Assembly (NCBI GenBank): GCA_046328335.1 | Contig: JAXLWU010000010.1 | Coordinates: forward strand, 100,570 to 164,569 | Source of the DNA: JACCXM01 sp046328335 | Lineage (GTDB): Bacteria > Chloroflexota > Chloroflexia > Thermomicrobiales > UBA6265 | Direction: 5' to 3' | Length of the DNA: 64,000 nucleotides | In this document: positions 35,522-44,500 of the stretch, piece after piece | Layout of the letters: the number at the start of each line of letters is the position of its first letter | How positions within the stretch are numbered: position 1 is the stretch's first letter | Program-made: the position numbers and the translations under genes | The notes under the pieces: model-generated | Told to the model about the DNA's origin: nothing | Database searches by the model: none | What the model saw: only the letters and a program-made list of their open reading frames with translations

Positions 35522-37702
35522 TTATGACGCGGGAGTTGCCGGTACTCCTCCCAACGAGGGCGAGAGACGAAAGACCTGAACGCGGCGATTCCCGGTGTCA
35601 GAAACGTAGAGCAACCCATCCCGACTGAGCGCCAGGTACATGGGGGAAATGAACTGTCCGGGTTGCACCCCGACCTCGCCGATTGTGCCCAGTAGCGTGC
35701 CATCAGGGGCGAAGACCAGAACGCGATTCCCCCTCTCGTCGGCAATGAACAGATGCCCCGCGGCATCACTGGCCGCACCCATTGGCTCAATGCCCTGATC
35801 TGACGGGGTGTCAGCCCCCCCGAGCGTGTCGATGACCGTGCCGTCCTGATCGAACCGGATGATGTGCTTCGTGGTGCGATCGGTCACTGCGACGATGCCG
35901 GAAGGCGCGGCCGCGACATCGTTCGGTGATCGCAACGGGCCGCCGTCCCGTTCCGCCGGCGCCCAGGCCGCGAGAAACGTCCCGTCCGCAGCGAAAACCT
36001 GCACCCGGCCGTTATCCTGATCGGCGACGTAGACCTGTCCTTGACCATCGACATCCAGACCAACTGGTTCCGCGAATTGCCCCGCGGCAGAGCCTGCCGT
36101 TCCCCAGGTGCGGAGTACCGTGCCATCGCTACGGAGCACCTGAATGCGACTGTTGTAGGCATCAAGCACATAGAGATTGCCATCGGGCCCGAATGCGAGG
36201 TCGCTCGTATACCCACCGCCACCATGGAATCGAAATTGCCCCGGATCCGCCCCCGTCTCGCCCCAGGTCGCTACCGGCTGGCCGGCGCGATCGAAGAGGC
36301 GAATCTGATCTTTGAGGGCATCAATGACGTACAGTGTGCCGTCACCGCCGACGGTCAGCCCAGAGGGGGAGCTGATGCGAGCATCGCCAAGTTGAAACGC
36401 GGTCACGAATTCGGCGAGTGTCGGGGTTTCCTCTGGCACCGATGTCGCGGTGCCCGGCATGATCGTCAGGCGATAGAAAACCAGTGCATCCGTACCCGCA
36501 TTGCGCAATGTCACCTGAGTCCCCGGAGGAATCACCGGAAGGCGTTGGGGCGCCGCGTAGGTGCGCTCCGTTCCGGATTTCCAGCGGAAGGGCAGGTGCT
36601 CGCCGACCAGGGTCACTCCGAGTCTGCCTTCGGCAATCCCGAGCCAGTGCTGACCGTCTTCGCGAGACGGGGGCAACCCGTCACCGGGAGGCAGCGTCAG
36701 CCGCTCCAACGTCACCCGTGCTGCCCCTCCGGGAAGGGTCGTGCTCGCCTGAATCAGACTATCCCAGGTGCCCATCAAGGGATCGGCGAACATGCCATTG
36801 GCGCTCGACACAGCAGGCGATACCGCTGAATCGATGACTTCGACGTAGTAGAGCTGCGCCTCGCCCTCGCCCACGTTGCGCAGAACCAAGTTCGCGGTGA
36901 TCGGTCCAGCCCATGATTCGCCACCATGCAGCGTTCGATCGCCGTCGGGAAGGGCAATCTGGACCGTGCCCTGCTCCGCGGTGAGCATGGCTGTCTCCAC
37001 GGACTCGAAGGGATTCGTGACCGCCCCTGGCTGCATGACGAGTCTGGTGGCCCAGAGCTGGACCGGTCCTGCTGGCAATGTGCTGTTCACCTGGAGGAGC
37101 GTCTCGGTCATCATCTGCTGTAGCGCCTTGGGGGTGCTCTTGACCAGCGCCAGTTCCAGCGGCTGATCGTCCGAGTGAAACCGGGGGGAACCGATGGCGA
37201 ACCACCCCGCGGCCAGTGTGAGCAGGAGCAGGGCAGCGGTCGCCAGGTGGCCGAAGGCGAATCTCCGCGCCGTATCGGTGGGCAGGGATCGAGGGGCGAT
37301 GGAGGGTGGCAGGACCAGCGAGGTCGCCGTGAGTACCGTCGTGCCTTGTTTCGTCGTATCCCGTGCAGGTTGCAGTGCCGGCGGGGACATCGCCTGGTGT
37401 TCGCTTGGGTCAGCGACGTGACCGTTCGGGGAGACGGGCGCTGGCCACGGCGCGGGCTGCGGCGCCTGATCGTGGGCGTGCAGCACCTCCTGCCAGATCT
37501 GCTGGCGGCGCGCGGCGGGGAGCGGCGGGGTGGGGTCGATCGCGGCCAGATCGCGCACCACGCCCCGCACGAACGCGACCGCGTCTGGTGCGATTTCGGT
37601 ATCCGGCTGCCCCCTCACCAGCGATTCCCAAGCGTCGCTCAAGGCGTCATCCGAGAGTCCGTCGAACGATGGGGGGACGGAGGGCTGGTCGTGGGTGGTC
37701 AT
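35522..37702 (-). CDS. Membrane-anchored cupin-like / NHL-propeller protein (anti-sigma-like)
   Basis: A 726-residue protein. Residues 1-~150 are cytoplasmic and include a short helical region (SDDALSDAWESLVRGQPDTE, then VAFVRGVVRDLAAIDPTPPL) that resembles the N-terminal tails of membrane proteins encoded beside ECF sigma factors in Chloroflexota. A transmembrane helix follows at ~153-171 (LATAALLLLTLAAGWFAIG). Outside, residues ~190-440 look like two cupin-like beta-barrels (RLTLPPGDGLPPSREDGQHW). Residues ~450-720 are NHL beta-propeller repeats (GDGTLYVIDALKDQIRLFDR, GPDGNLYVLDAYNSRIQVL). Its ATG overlaps the TGA of the sigma factor gene (ATGA), so they are coupled. Proposed role: extracellular sensor holding the sigma factor; inference only. 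Confidence 0.82.
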   Translation of the reverse strand: MTTHDQPSVPPSFDGLSDDALSDAWESLVRGQPDTEIAPDAVAFVRGVVRDLAAIDPTPPLPAARRQQIWQEVLHAHDQAPQPAPWPAPVSPNGHVADPSEHQAMSPPALQPARDTTKQGTTVLTATSLVLPPSIAPRSLPTDTARRFAFGHLATAALLLLTLAAGWFAIGSPRFHSDDQPLELALVKSTPKALQQMMTETLLQVNSTLPAGPVQLWATRLVMQPGAVTNPFESVETAMLTAEQGTVQIALPDGDRTLHGGESWAGPITANLVLRNVGEGEAQLYYVEVIDSAVSPAVSSANGMFADPLMGTWDSLIQASTTLPGGAARVTLERLTLPPGDGLPPSREDGQHWLGIAEGRLGVTLVGEHLPFRWKSGTERTYAAPQRLPVIPPGTQVTLRNAGTDALVFYRLTIMPGTATSVPEETPTLAEFVTAFQLGDARISSPSGLTVGGDGTLYVIDALKDQIRLFDRAGQPVATWGETGADPGQFRFHGGGGYTSDLAFGPDGNLYVLDAYNSRIQVLRSDGTVLRTWGTAGSAAGQFAEPVGLDVDGQGQVYVADQDNGRVQVFAADGTFLAAWAPAERDGGPLRSPNDVAAAPSGIVAVTDRTTKHIIRFDQDGTVIDTLGGADTPSDQGIEPMGAASDAAGHLFIADERGNRVLVFAPDGTLLGTIGEVGVQPGQFISPMYLALSRDGLLYVSDTGNRRVQVFRLSPSLGGVPATPAS

Positions 37703-38298
37703 CGCGCGCATCCTGCCGGCGCGGACGTGTCGCGCGCGGGATCGAGTAACCGGCGCAACTGGCGGAGGGCGCGGGCCTGCAGCATTCTGACGGCCGGAAT
37801 GCTCCGTTCCAGCACCGTGGCCATCTCCTCGCTCGTCAATCCGGCCAACCGTAGCTCCACCACCTGGCGCTGATCGCGAGGTAGACAGGTGAGCACCGCC
37901 CGCAGCTCGCGCACGGCATCGTGGCGGACCGCTTCCTCTTCGGGACCCGGCGCGGGGTCGATGCACGCTTCCCCCTGCTCCAGCGGCGCCATGACCGGAG
38001 TGGTCTGCCAGCGATCGACCACGGCATTGTGGGCGATCGTAAAGAGCCAACTGCGAAAGGACCCGGACCGCTTGTAGCTTGGCAGGGCGGCGAGGGCCCG
38101 GATGAAGATCTGACTGGTCACATCGGCGGCGACGTCTGGATCACCCAGGCGCCGGAAGCAGTACCGGTAGATGGGGTCGACGTAGTGGTCGTAGAGAGGA
38201 GCGAACGCCTGCGGGTCGCGTTGGGCTAGCGCGACCTGGGCCACCTCGTCCAGGGGCGGCTGGCTGTAACTCAGGAGCTGGGACGAATGACCACCCAT
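37699..38298 (-). CDS. ECF (sigma-70 family) RNA polymerase sigma factor
   Basis: About 199 residues. Region 2 reads DPQAFAPLYDHYVDPIYRYC, then DVTSQIFIRALAALPSYKRS and FRSWLFTIAHNAVVDRW (the -10-binding part). Region 4 reads LTCLPRDQRQVVELRLAGLT, then SEEMATVLERSIPAVRMLQA-RALRQLR, a helix-turn-helix for the -35 element. No regions 1 or 3 are present, as expected for ECF factors. ATG at 38298 with AAGGA upstream is preferred over a GTG at 38319. First gene of a two-gene operon with the NHL protein; a paralogous pair lies at 38802-42462. Confidence 0.92.
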   Translation of the reverse strand: MGGHSSQLLSYSQPPLDEVAQVALAQRDPQAFAPLYDHYVDPIYRYCFRRLGDPDVAADVTSQIFIRALAALPSYKRSGSFRSWLFTIAHNAVVDRWQTTPVMAPLEQGEACIDPAPGPEEEAVRHDAVRELRAVLTCLPRDQRQVVELRLAGLTSEEMATVLERSIPAVRMLQARALRQLRRLLDPARDTSAPAGCAR

Positions 38299-38574
38299 CG
38301 CGCGCGTCCTTGTGCCCACATGGTGTCTCCATCAAGGTAGACCGTGCAATCGAGAAAACGTAACGGTCGATCGCCACGGCGACCGAGAGTGAAGGGTGGA
38401 GGGGGGTGATGACCGCCAGGATCGAGCGATGGAGCGCGGTGAGGGGGAAACCGCGCAAGTTCAGGAGATGGTGGCCGCGCCGGGGGTGGGAACTTCATGC
38501 GTCCCCGCCCCTGCGGACGGTTCGAATCCCGCTCCCCGGTCGGCATCGACGACGCGCCGGAACGTCGTGTGTTG

Positions 38575-38690
38575 CGATCGGGATCATACGGAATGCGGAT
38601 GATCAGTGCTGTTTATTCTTGGCGCGCACCCTCACCCCAACCCCTCTCCCGTCGAGCCGGGAGAGGGGCCTGTGGCGGCCTCGTCGCCGT
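38575..38690 (+). repeat. R1 dispersed repeat, copy f
   Basis: CATACGGAATGCGGATGATC, then GTGCTGTTTATTCTTGGCGC, CCCTCACCCC and the hairpin CCCCTCTCCCG...CGGGAGAGGGG (38641-38668, 11-bp stem), followed by CCTGTGGCGG. The motif GGGATTCCGTATCAG at about 38790 may be its far end. The rest of the gene-free stretch 38299-38801 has no recognisable gene. Confidence 0.7.
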
Positions 38691-38801
38691 TCCGCGCCAG
38701 GTTGAACGCCCCAATGCACCCATACGTACCTCTGTGAACCGCCCGGTGGGAGCGGGACTCGCTCCCGCATCCACAACGCGTGGCTTCAGCGGGATTCCGT
38801 A

Positions 38802-41800
38802 TCAGCCCATCGGTGTGGCCGTGGTGGCATTCGGCGGTGACGCCGACCCATCCGGGTTGAAAATGGTCAGTTCATACATCCGAAGGGGTTCGTCGCCGCT
38901 GCTGGTGATCGTGCGGGTGGAGTCCACAGGGAGATACGCGGCGCCGCTTACCATCCCACCCGACAGCGCTGTCGACGAGCCAACGGGATGGAAGGTCTCT
39001 TTCGGGGCGGTGTCGGTCACGCTTACGCGCCCCGCTTCGGCCGCAGCGACATCGATACCCGGGAAGCCAGGCGGCAACAACCCTGGTCCAGTAGGACCGT
39101 CTTGAGGCACCTCGACGCCGGGAGCGGCGGTCACCTCGCGCAAGCGGAGGGTCAGCGGGCGTGAGGTATCGACAGGCACGGGACTGATCGGCACGTTGCT
39201 GCCGCTCGGGAACGCATCCCAGAGGAGGTCCATGTTGACGGGAATCGCGCCCCGGCAATCATCTTCGAGCCATTCCCACTCCAGGAGTTCGACCCGACCT
39301 GTACCGGGGTTGCGAAAACCCTCGAACATGTCGCCGGTCAGATTGCGATAGATCAATCCGTCGCCCGCCTCGAGCATGACCTCCTGTCCCGGTGGGATGT
39401 CCTCCAGAACGGCATTCGCGCCGGCCGAGGCATGGCGGATCACCTGGACGAGTCCCTTGGCCTTGACGGCATAGCGGCCCTGGAGGACGTAGCGCACCGT
39501 GACGTCCGGCGTCGAGCAGAGATCCTGGTAGCTGATGGACTTGCCTGGATCTATAGCGTAATGCTCGAAGAGCCAGCCGACCGCGCGATCGGTGGACCCG
39601 GATTGTCGGCCGAGCGTCCCCGCGGGCAACTGGAGATCGAGGAGGGTCGATGCGGTGAACGCTTCGGTAGGGGCCGGTGTCGCATCATCAGCAGCGACTG
39701 GCAACACCGTTTGCAGCAACACGGTCAGCGGTTCGGTTCCATCGTTGCGCATTTCGTTGATGATGTAACTGGGTCCCGTGATGTTCATGAAATGCCCCGG
39801 TCCGAGTTCATGAACTTTCGCCTCCGCGCCGGGGTCCGAGCGATTGGCCCAGAGCGTGGTGAGGGTGCCCGTCTCCACGCCGATCAACTTCAGGCCCGGC
39901 TCCGGTCCGGGTGACAAGATGCCTCCTGGGGCCAGGGTCAGCCGGTGGACGCTGAGTTCTACCGGCGCTGAAGGCGGAAAGATCGGCCAGACGTTGATGG
40001 GCTGCACGTAGGTTTCACCAGACCCGGATGGCGCCTCACCACCGGGAATTTGAATGCCGGCATCGAGCAAGATGGCGGGGTCAGGTCCAGGGTTCCGCCA
40101 GTGACTCACGATCCCCGACGGGGTGAACACCACATCGTCGACCTGGAGATCAATGGATGTGCCAGCAGGTATGGTCACGGCATCTGTGGCGCCACGCGGC
40201 GTGACCGAGATGGGGCCATCGGCCTGGATCGAGACGGTGCCCTGTTCGACCCGATACAGGGTTGGGCCGACCCCAGAGACGGCAATATCGCCTTGCGTCA
40301 TCGCTCCTCCGGGCTCGAGGGTGATGCGCTCAACGCCGATCCAGTTCGCGCCGGCCGGAATGTCGTCGATTCTCTGGTCGAAAAGGGTGGTGTCCTGGGT
40401 GATGCCCGCTGACACAGGCGTTCCGCGAACCTGTTCTTCGCTTGGCGGGGTGGCCGCGGACACCGGCGTTCCGGGCATCCCGGATGGCAGAATTTGAAAG
40501 GCGGAGACGAAGTCGCCTGACCAGTTGCTGACATACACCTGGCCCGTATCGCTCAGCGCGATCCCGATGGCGCCGACGAACCCGCGTTTGAGGGCCGCGA
40601 GATACTCGCCACCTTGCGAGAACACCTGGACGTTGTTTTTCCCGATGTCAACGACCCAGACCCGGCCTGATGCATCAAACGCCAGATCGACAGGCTGGTA
40701 GAGCTGACCGTCGGCGAGGCCATACGTCCCCCAGGTGTCAATGAACTGGCCATCCGCGGTATAGCGCTGAATGTGGCCCGTGTTGTAATCGGTGATCCAG
40801 ACTCTTCCTGAGGCATCCACCGCGGCGCTTTCGGTGTCGGACAATTTTCCTGGACCGGTGCCGGGTCCACCGATGGTGTTGATGAAATTCCCATCCGCAT
40901 CGAAGCGCTGCACATCGTTGCGATTCTCGTCAGCGACGAAAATGGTGCCATCCGGGCCAACGGTCACCGAGAAGATACTCAGAAATTGCCCATCTCCCTT
41001 GCCCTTGCTCCCCCATTCGCGAAGGAACGTCCGGTCGGGGGCGAACTTCTGGATACGGAAATTCCCGGTATCGGCGACGTAAACGTTGCCGTCGCGGTCG
41101 AACGTCACGTCTCCGTATCCGCCAGGCATTACGCTGGATTCGTCGTACGGATGAAAGTTGAACTGGCCTTCTCCAGAGCCGGCCGATCCCCAGGTCTCGA
41201 GAAACGATCCATCGGGAGCGAAAATCTGGAACCGGGCGTTCTTGGAATCGGCGACCCAGAGATCGCCCTGGGGGTCCACCGCCAGGCCGAACGGTCCGTC
41301 CAGCGGAGTATCCGGGCCGCCCTTGATTTCCCAGAGGTCCTGAACGACGGGCGGCGTGACCTGGGAATCTGGGTTCGGCGTGCCGTCGATGGCTGGCAAC
41401 ATGATGGGAACGCCGTTCAGCTCGTGCTGCTGTATAGGTCCGCGGAGCGCAAGCAGACTACCGACGAGGGTCAACACGATCAACGCCGCCGTGGCCAGCG
41501 TGGCGAGCAGCCGCCGTTGCTTTGCACGAACGACAGTGGACGAAACACCCACGGGAATCAGCGTCATTGGCGTCATGGTCCGTCCGTTCGGCGATGGTCC
41601 TGCGTGGACCGCGAGGGGTAGCGTGTTCGCATTGGGGTGGTTCGCGATCAGGAGACGTTCCAGGCGAGTCACAAAGGTCGAATCAGGGAAGTTCGCGTCA
41701 TCGCGCGCATCGAGCCGATCGAGGGTTTCCATGAGCGTGGCGTCGGCGACTGAGGGCGGTGTCGGCCGGTCTGGCCCCGCTGCGCCACGATGGTTCCAGC

Positions 41801-41843
41801 ATTCATTGAGCCACTCGGCAGGGTTCTGGCTAGCGTCCCGCAT
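38802..41843 (-). CDS. Large membrane-anchored NHL-propeller / cupin-like protein (anti-sigma-like)
   Basis: A 1013-residue paralogue, in architecture, of the 35522 protein. A cytoplasmic ~110-residue N-terminus (ADATLMETLDRLDARDDANF, then FVTRLERLLIANH) precedes a transmembrane helix at ~112-133 (LLATLATAALIVLTLVGSLL). The extracellular part begins with NHL repeats at ~165-460 (GPFGLAVDPQGDLWVADSKN, GNVYVADTGNFRIQKFAPD, GRVWITDYNTGHIQRYTADG). Residues ~500-1000 follow with several cupin-like segments (ERITLEPGGAMTQGDIAVSG, HRLTLAPGGILSPGPEPG). The order of propeller and cupins is thus reversed relative to the other module. Its start overlaps the sigma gene end by 14 bp. Likely an envelope sensor; the ligand is unknown. 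Confidence 0.82.
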   Translation of the reverse strand: MRDASQNPAEWLNECWNHRGAAGPDRPTPPSVADATLMETLDRLDARDDANFPDSTFVTRLERLLIANHPNANTLPLAVHAGPSPNGRTMTPMTLIPVGVSSTVVRAKQRRLLATLATAALIVLTLVGSLLALRGPIQQHELNGVPIMLPAIDGTPNPDSQVTPPVVQDLWEIKGGPDTPLDGPFGLAVDPQGDLWVADSKNARFQIFAPDGSFLETWGSAGSGEGQFNFHPYDESSVMPGGYGDVTFDRDGNVYVADTGNFRIQKFAPDRTFLREWGSKGKGDGQFLSIFSVTVGPDGTIFVADENRNDVQRFDADGNFINTIGGPGTGPGKLSDTESAAVDASGRVWITDYNTGHIQRYTADGQFIDTWGTYGLADGQLYQPVDLAFDASGRVWVVDIGKNNVQVFSQGGEYLAALKRGFVGAIGIALSDTGQVYVSNWSGDFVSAFQILPSGMPGTPVSAATPPSEEQVRGTPVSAGITQDTTLFDQRIDDIPAGANWIGVERITLEPGGAMTQGDIAVSGVGPTLYRVEQGTVSIQADGPISVTPRGATDAVTIPAGTSIDLQVDDVVFTPSGIVSHWRNPGPDPAILLDAGIQIPGGEAPSGSGETYVQPINVWPIFPPSAPVELSVHRLTLAPGGILSPGPEPGLKLIGVETGTLTTLWANRSDPGAEAKVHELGPGHFMNITGPSYIINEMRNDGTEPLTVLLQTVLPVAADDATPAPTEAFTASTLLDLQLPAGTLGRQSGSTDRAVGWLFEHYAIDPGKSISYQDLCSTPDVTVRYVLQGRYAVKAKGLVQVIRHASAGANAVLEDIPPGQEVMLEAGDGLIYRNLTGDMFEGFRNPGTGRVELLEWEWLEDDCRGAIPVNMDLLWDAFPSGSNVPISPVPVDTSRPLTLRLREVTAAPGVEVPQDGPTGPGLLPPGFPGIDVAAAEAGRVSVTDTAPKETFHPVGSSTALSGGMVSGAAYLPVDSTRTITSSGDEPLRMYELTIFNPDGSASPPNATTATPMG

Positions 41844-42462
41844 GGGTCACCTCTCGTGTGCGCTCCCCATTGAGGAGTCCGCGTAGCTGTTGCACCGCGC
41901 GATACTGCGCCATCCGCACCGCGCCAGGGCTGCGGCCGAGCACGTCGGCGATCTCCTTGTCGCGCAGCCCAGCCAGACGCAACTCGACGACCGCGCGCTG
42001 CTCCGGCGGCAGTTTGGCGAGCAGTTGGGTGATCTCGCGCTGGGTCGCCGCCGCGATGGCCAGGTCCTCCGGGGAGGCGGCGGGATCGGCGATCTCCTCG
42101 GTCTGGGACAGGTCGAACACGGGCCGCTGCGCTCGCCGCGTCGAGACGACGGCGTTGTGGGCGATGGCGAAGAGCCACGAGCGGAACGAACCGCCCCGGT
42201 ACCTCGGCAACCCGGACAAGGCGCGCAGAAAGATGGTCTGGGTCAGTTCCTCCGCATGGCCCCGGTCGCCGAGGGCGCGATCGCAATACCGATAGATTGG
42301 GATGGCGTAGCGCCGGTAGAGCGCGGCAAAGGCCGCGGGGTCGTGCCGCGCCTGGGCGACCAGATCATCGTCGCTGGGCTCGAAATCGTGCGACGCCGCA
42401 TCGTCGGGTCGTCGTGCGGGAGGCCATCCCATCGCTGCACTCCGTGTGACCGCCGTGAGCAT
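41830..42462 (-). CDS. ECF (sigma-70 family) RNA polymerase sigma factor
   Basis: A 210-residue sigma factor. Region 2 reads DPAAFAALYRRYAIPIYRYC, then ELTQTIFLRALSGLPRYRGG and FRSWLFAIAHNAVVSTR. Region 4 reads LLAKLPPEQRAVVELRLAGL, then RDKEIADVLGRSPGAVRMAQ. It is clearly paralogous to the factor at 37699 (both share YRYC, FRSWLF.IAHNAVV and VVELRLAGL). It overlaps the large NHL protein gene by 14 bp. The start could be the codon at 42462 or ATG at about 42432 (MGWPPARRPDD). It is expected to direct RNA polymerase to a small regulon under control of the coupled membrane protein. Confidence 0.92.
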   Translation of the reverse strand: MLTAVTRSAAMGWPPARRPDDAASHDFEPSDDDLVAQARHDPAAFAALYRRYAIPIYRYCDRALGDRGHAEELTQTIFLRALSGLPRYRGGSFRSWLFAIAHNAVVSTRRAQRPVFDLSQTEEIADPAASPEDLAIAAATQREITQLLAKLPPEQRAVVELRLAGLRDKEIADVLGRSPGAVRMAQYRAVQQLRGLLNGERTREVTHAGR

Positions 42463-42893
42463 ACAAGGTGCTTCACTAAGGTAGACATCGCCGCGGGCGA
42501 AATGTCACTGCCAGCGGAATCACGGAGACAGGCAAGGTTCACCTGATGCCGGGGATCACGTTCCGCACGGAACGGTGAATACCCGGACGCATCCTGGACA
42601 GCACATCGTTTGGTTCGGGCAGCGTGCCAACGTTGGGTCATTCCGAGCCGCCGCGAGGCATCTCGTCGTTTGGCAAGACTGATAGCAACGCCGAGGTCCC
42701 TCCTTCGTCGGGACGACACAAATGGCGCTCGTTGGAAGGACACCGCGTCTGCACGTCGCTGTCGCCGCCGTCAGGGCACGTTTCAAAGTCGCTGCGTCTA
42801 GGACGGCGACAACAGACGCGCCGCGCCGGCTGCCGGCGCGGCGTTGGGACCGGATTTTGGATCACCAGCGGTGCTACCCGCGCTCGTGCCTCG
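42463..42893. other. Gene-free stretch containing R2 copy d
   Basis: No gene is recognised. The stretch contains the R2 copy at 42633-42722 and presumably the promoter of the sigma factor/NHL operon, which reads leftward from 42462. Confidence 0.4.
42633..42722 (-). repeat. R2 dispersed repeat, copy d
   Basis: Reverse copy: GTTGGGTCATTCCGAGCCGC, then CGCCGAGGTCCCTCCTTCGT-CGGGACGACAC. Similarity to copies a and c extends beyond it (GCGTCTGCACGTCGCTGT against CCGTCTGCACGACGCTGT at about 24476). Confidence 0.7.
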
Positions 42894-43706
42894 CTATTCG
42901 TTCCCCTCCGCCGCGACGCCGATGACTCCTGCGGCCACCTGCGGGTCGCCGCTGAAGAAGGTGTACGCGTTGTCTGTCAGCCATTCGCCCGCGATGCGGG
43001 TCGATTCATCCGCTTCGGTCTTGTCGCCGTACACGCCGACATAGGCCTGGTCGCCGGAGGCGGGGTCAGCACTGCCGAAATAGAGCACGAACCCCGGAAT
43101 TTCGCGGATCAGCGGGACGTAGCCTTCCCCGATCCGCGCCATGACCTCGGTCACCGGCCATTCCGGATTCGGTTGCCGCAACCGGATCACGGCGTACTGG
43201 CCGGTCAGATCGCCGCGCGCCGCGGCTCGCGATGATTCGGCGGCAATCCCGATGACCCCTTCGTAGACGGTCGGATCCCCCTCGACGAGATCCGCGGCGC
43301 CCTGCTTCCCCCACTCCGCCGCGCGCCGGTTCGATTCGGCGACGCCCGCCGCGTCCGCGAAGACCCCGATCGAGAACTGCCCCCGCGTCTCCGGGTCGGC
43401 CCCGGAGATGTACCAGATGAAGCCCGGGATGTCTTTCACCAGCGGCACGAACCCCTCCCGGATCATGGTCATCAGTTCATCCGGCGAGTGGTCCGGCTTC
43501 ACCGTCCGGAACCGGATGACGACGTGCTTCCCGTCCAGATTGTGGCCTGGCGCCGGTGACGCGACCGGGGTGGCCTCCTGGGCTCCCGCTACTCCGCTCG
43601 ACGCCGCGAACACGACGAGGGCGACGCCCCCTGCCAGTTTGAGCGCGTCGCGGCGCGTCGTTTTGGTCTTCGTCACCCCCAATCGCGCTGGGTCGCTCAC
43701 GTGCAT
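42894..43706 (-). CDS. Exported protein with two tandem ABM-like (dimeric alpha/beta barrel) domains
   Basis: About 270 residues. The signal carries TRRDALKLAGGVALVVFAAS, a twin-arginine-type leader. Two homologous ~95-residue domains follow: VVIRFRTVKPDHSPDELMTM, then VKDIPGFIWYISGADPETRG; and YAVIRLRQPNPEWPVTEVMA, then IREIPGFVLYFGSADPASGD. Both have the beta-alpha-beta layout of antibiotic-biosynthesis-monooxygenase-like ferredoxin folds and end ...VIGVAAE or ...VIGIAAE. Single-domain relatives bind heme or quinones or degrade small molecules; here no cofactor ligand is evident. ATG at 43706 is chosen over 43718 because GGAGGACGAG lies directly before it. Confidence 0.78.
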   Translation of the reverse strand: MHVSDPARLGVTKTKTTRRDALKLAGGVALVVFAASSGVAGAQEATPVASPAPGHNLDGKHVVIRFRTVKPDHSPDELMTMIREGFVPLVKDIPGFIWYISGADPETRGQFSIGVFADAAGVAESNRRAAEWGKQGAADLVEGDPTVYEGVIGIAAESSRAAARGDLTGQYAVIRLRQPNPEWPVTEVMARIGEGYVPLIREIPGFVLYFGSADPASGDQAYVGVYGDKTEADESTRIAGEWLTDNAYTFFSGDPQVAAGVIGVAAEGNE

Positions 43707-43985
43707 CTCGTCCTCCATGACTGCCGTCTCGCCCGGTACCGTTTGCCATCGTTGAGATCAACGCGCGCAGGGGGGGCGTGCCGCCCTGCCCGTGATGAGA
43801 GTTTAACGAGTGAACCAAAGACGTGACGCACGAATTCGTGCCGGCCCTGCAAACGTGTTCCGATGTGCTCGTGATGTCGCGTCGGTCAGATCGCGCCGCA
43901 CCTGCCCGCGCGGCGCGGGGTCCGCATCGAGCAGCCAGGCGATGAGCGTCACGCCGCGACCTTCGGTACTCCAGCGCTGTGAAAA

Positions 43986-44078
43986 ATGATGCCATCCCGG
44001 CCGCGGGAGGCATCCCGGCAACTGCTACGGTCGACAGCCAACGCCGAGGTCCCTCCCGCGGTCGGGATGACACGACAT
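43986..44078 (-). repeat. R2 dispersed repeat, copy e
   Basis: Reverse copy: ATGCCATCCCGGCCGCGGGA at left and AACGCCGAGGTCCCTCCCGC-GGTCGGGATGACAC at right. It lies in a 794-bp gene-free stretch (43707-44500), which also holds an R1 copy and an IS-end-like pair. Confidence 0.65.
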
Positions 44079-44174
44079 GCGCGCAGTGCTCTACGACGCC
44101 GCGAGCGGTTGCCGCGTTCACCATGCCTTGCCGGTCAGATCACGGTCCGCCATCTCCCAGGTGTGATCGAGGGT

Positions 44175-44345
44175 GTGATACCGATTGCGGATCCTCACTG
44201 CCGTTTACACGCGGCGCACACCCTCACCCCAATCCCTCTCCCCGTGCGCGCTGACTGGGGGAGGTATCGCGGATTCGTCGTGCCAGCCCTCACCCCAACC
44301 CCTCTTCCTGCGCACAGGGAGAGGGGCTTTGAGCCACATCGTGCC
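44175..44345 (+). repeat. R1 dispersed repeat, copy g (double)
   Basis: GATACCGATTGCGGATCCTC, then ACTGCCGTTTACACGCGGCG, CCCTCACCCCAATCCCTCTC. A second CCCTCACCCCAACCCCTCTT then starts at 44289 with hairpin partner CAGGGAGAGGGGCTTTGAGC. It looks like two R1 units in tandem, the first interrupted at its loop. Confidence 0.65.
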
Positions 44346-44396
44346 CGATCGTACCCCAGGGCAACGCCTGATTTCGGTCGTACCTCCCCTTGTCAG
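44251..44396. mobile_element. Possible non-autonomous derivative of the IS4-type element
   Basis: The left end CTGACTGGGGGAGGTAT (44251) and the right end TACCTCCCCTTGTCAG (44381-44396) match the terminal repeats of the IS4 element at 28858-30194 (CTGACAGGGGGAGGTAT and ACCTCCCCTTGTCAG). The 146 bp between them has no transposase. No target duplication was found, and the second R1 unit lies inside. It may be a deletion derivative or a chance arrangement of terminal repeats. Confidence 0.45.
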
Positions 44397-44500
44397 GTCG
44401 GGCCGCAAGAGGGGCGCGGCGCGTGATGACCTGCGGTCAAGGCGTTAGTCTTCATCCGCATTCCGTATGACGCCGCGTCTACCGGCGGGTGAGCGGGCGC

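Noticed and set aside
38510..38545. GGTTCGAATCCCGCTCCCC, which looks like a tRNA T-loop and acceptor end
   Set aside because: The five-base T-stem does not pair properly and no matching 5' acceptor strand (CGGGGAG) or anticodon arm lies upstream.
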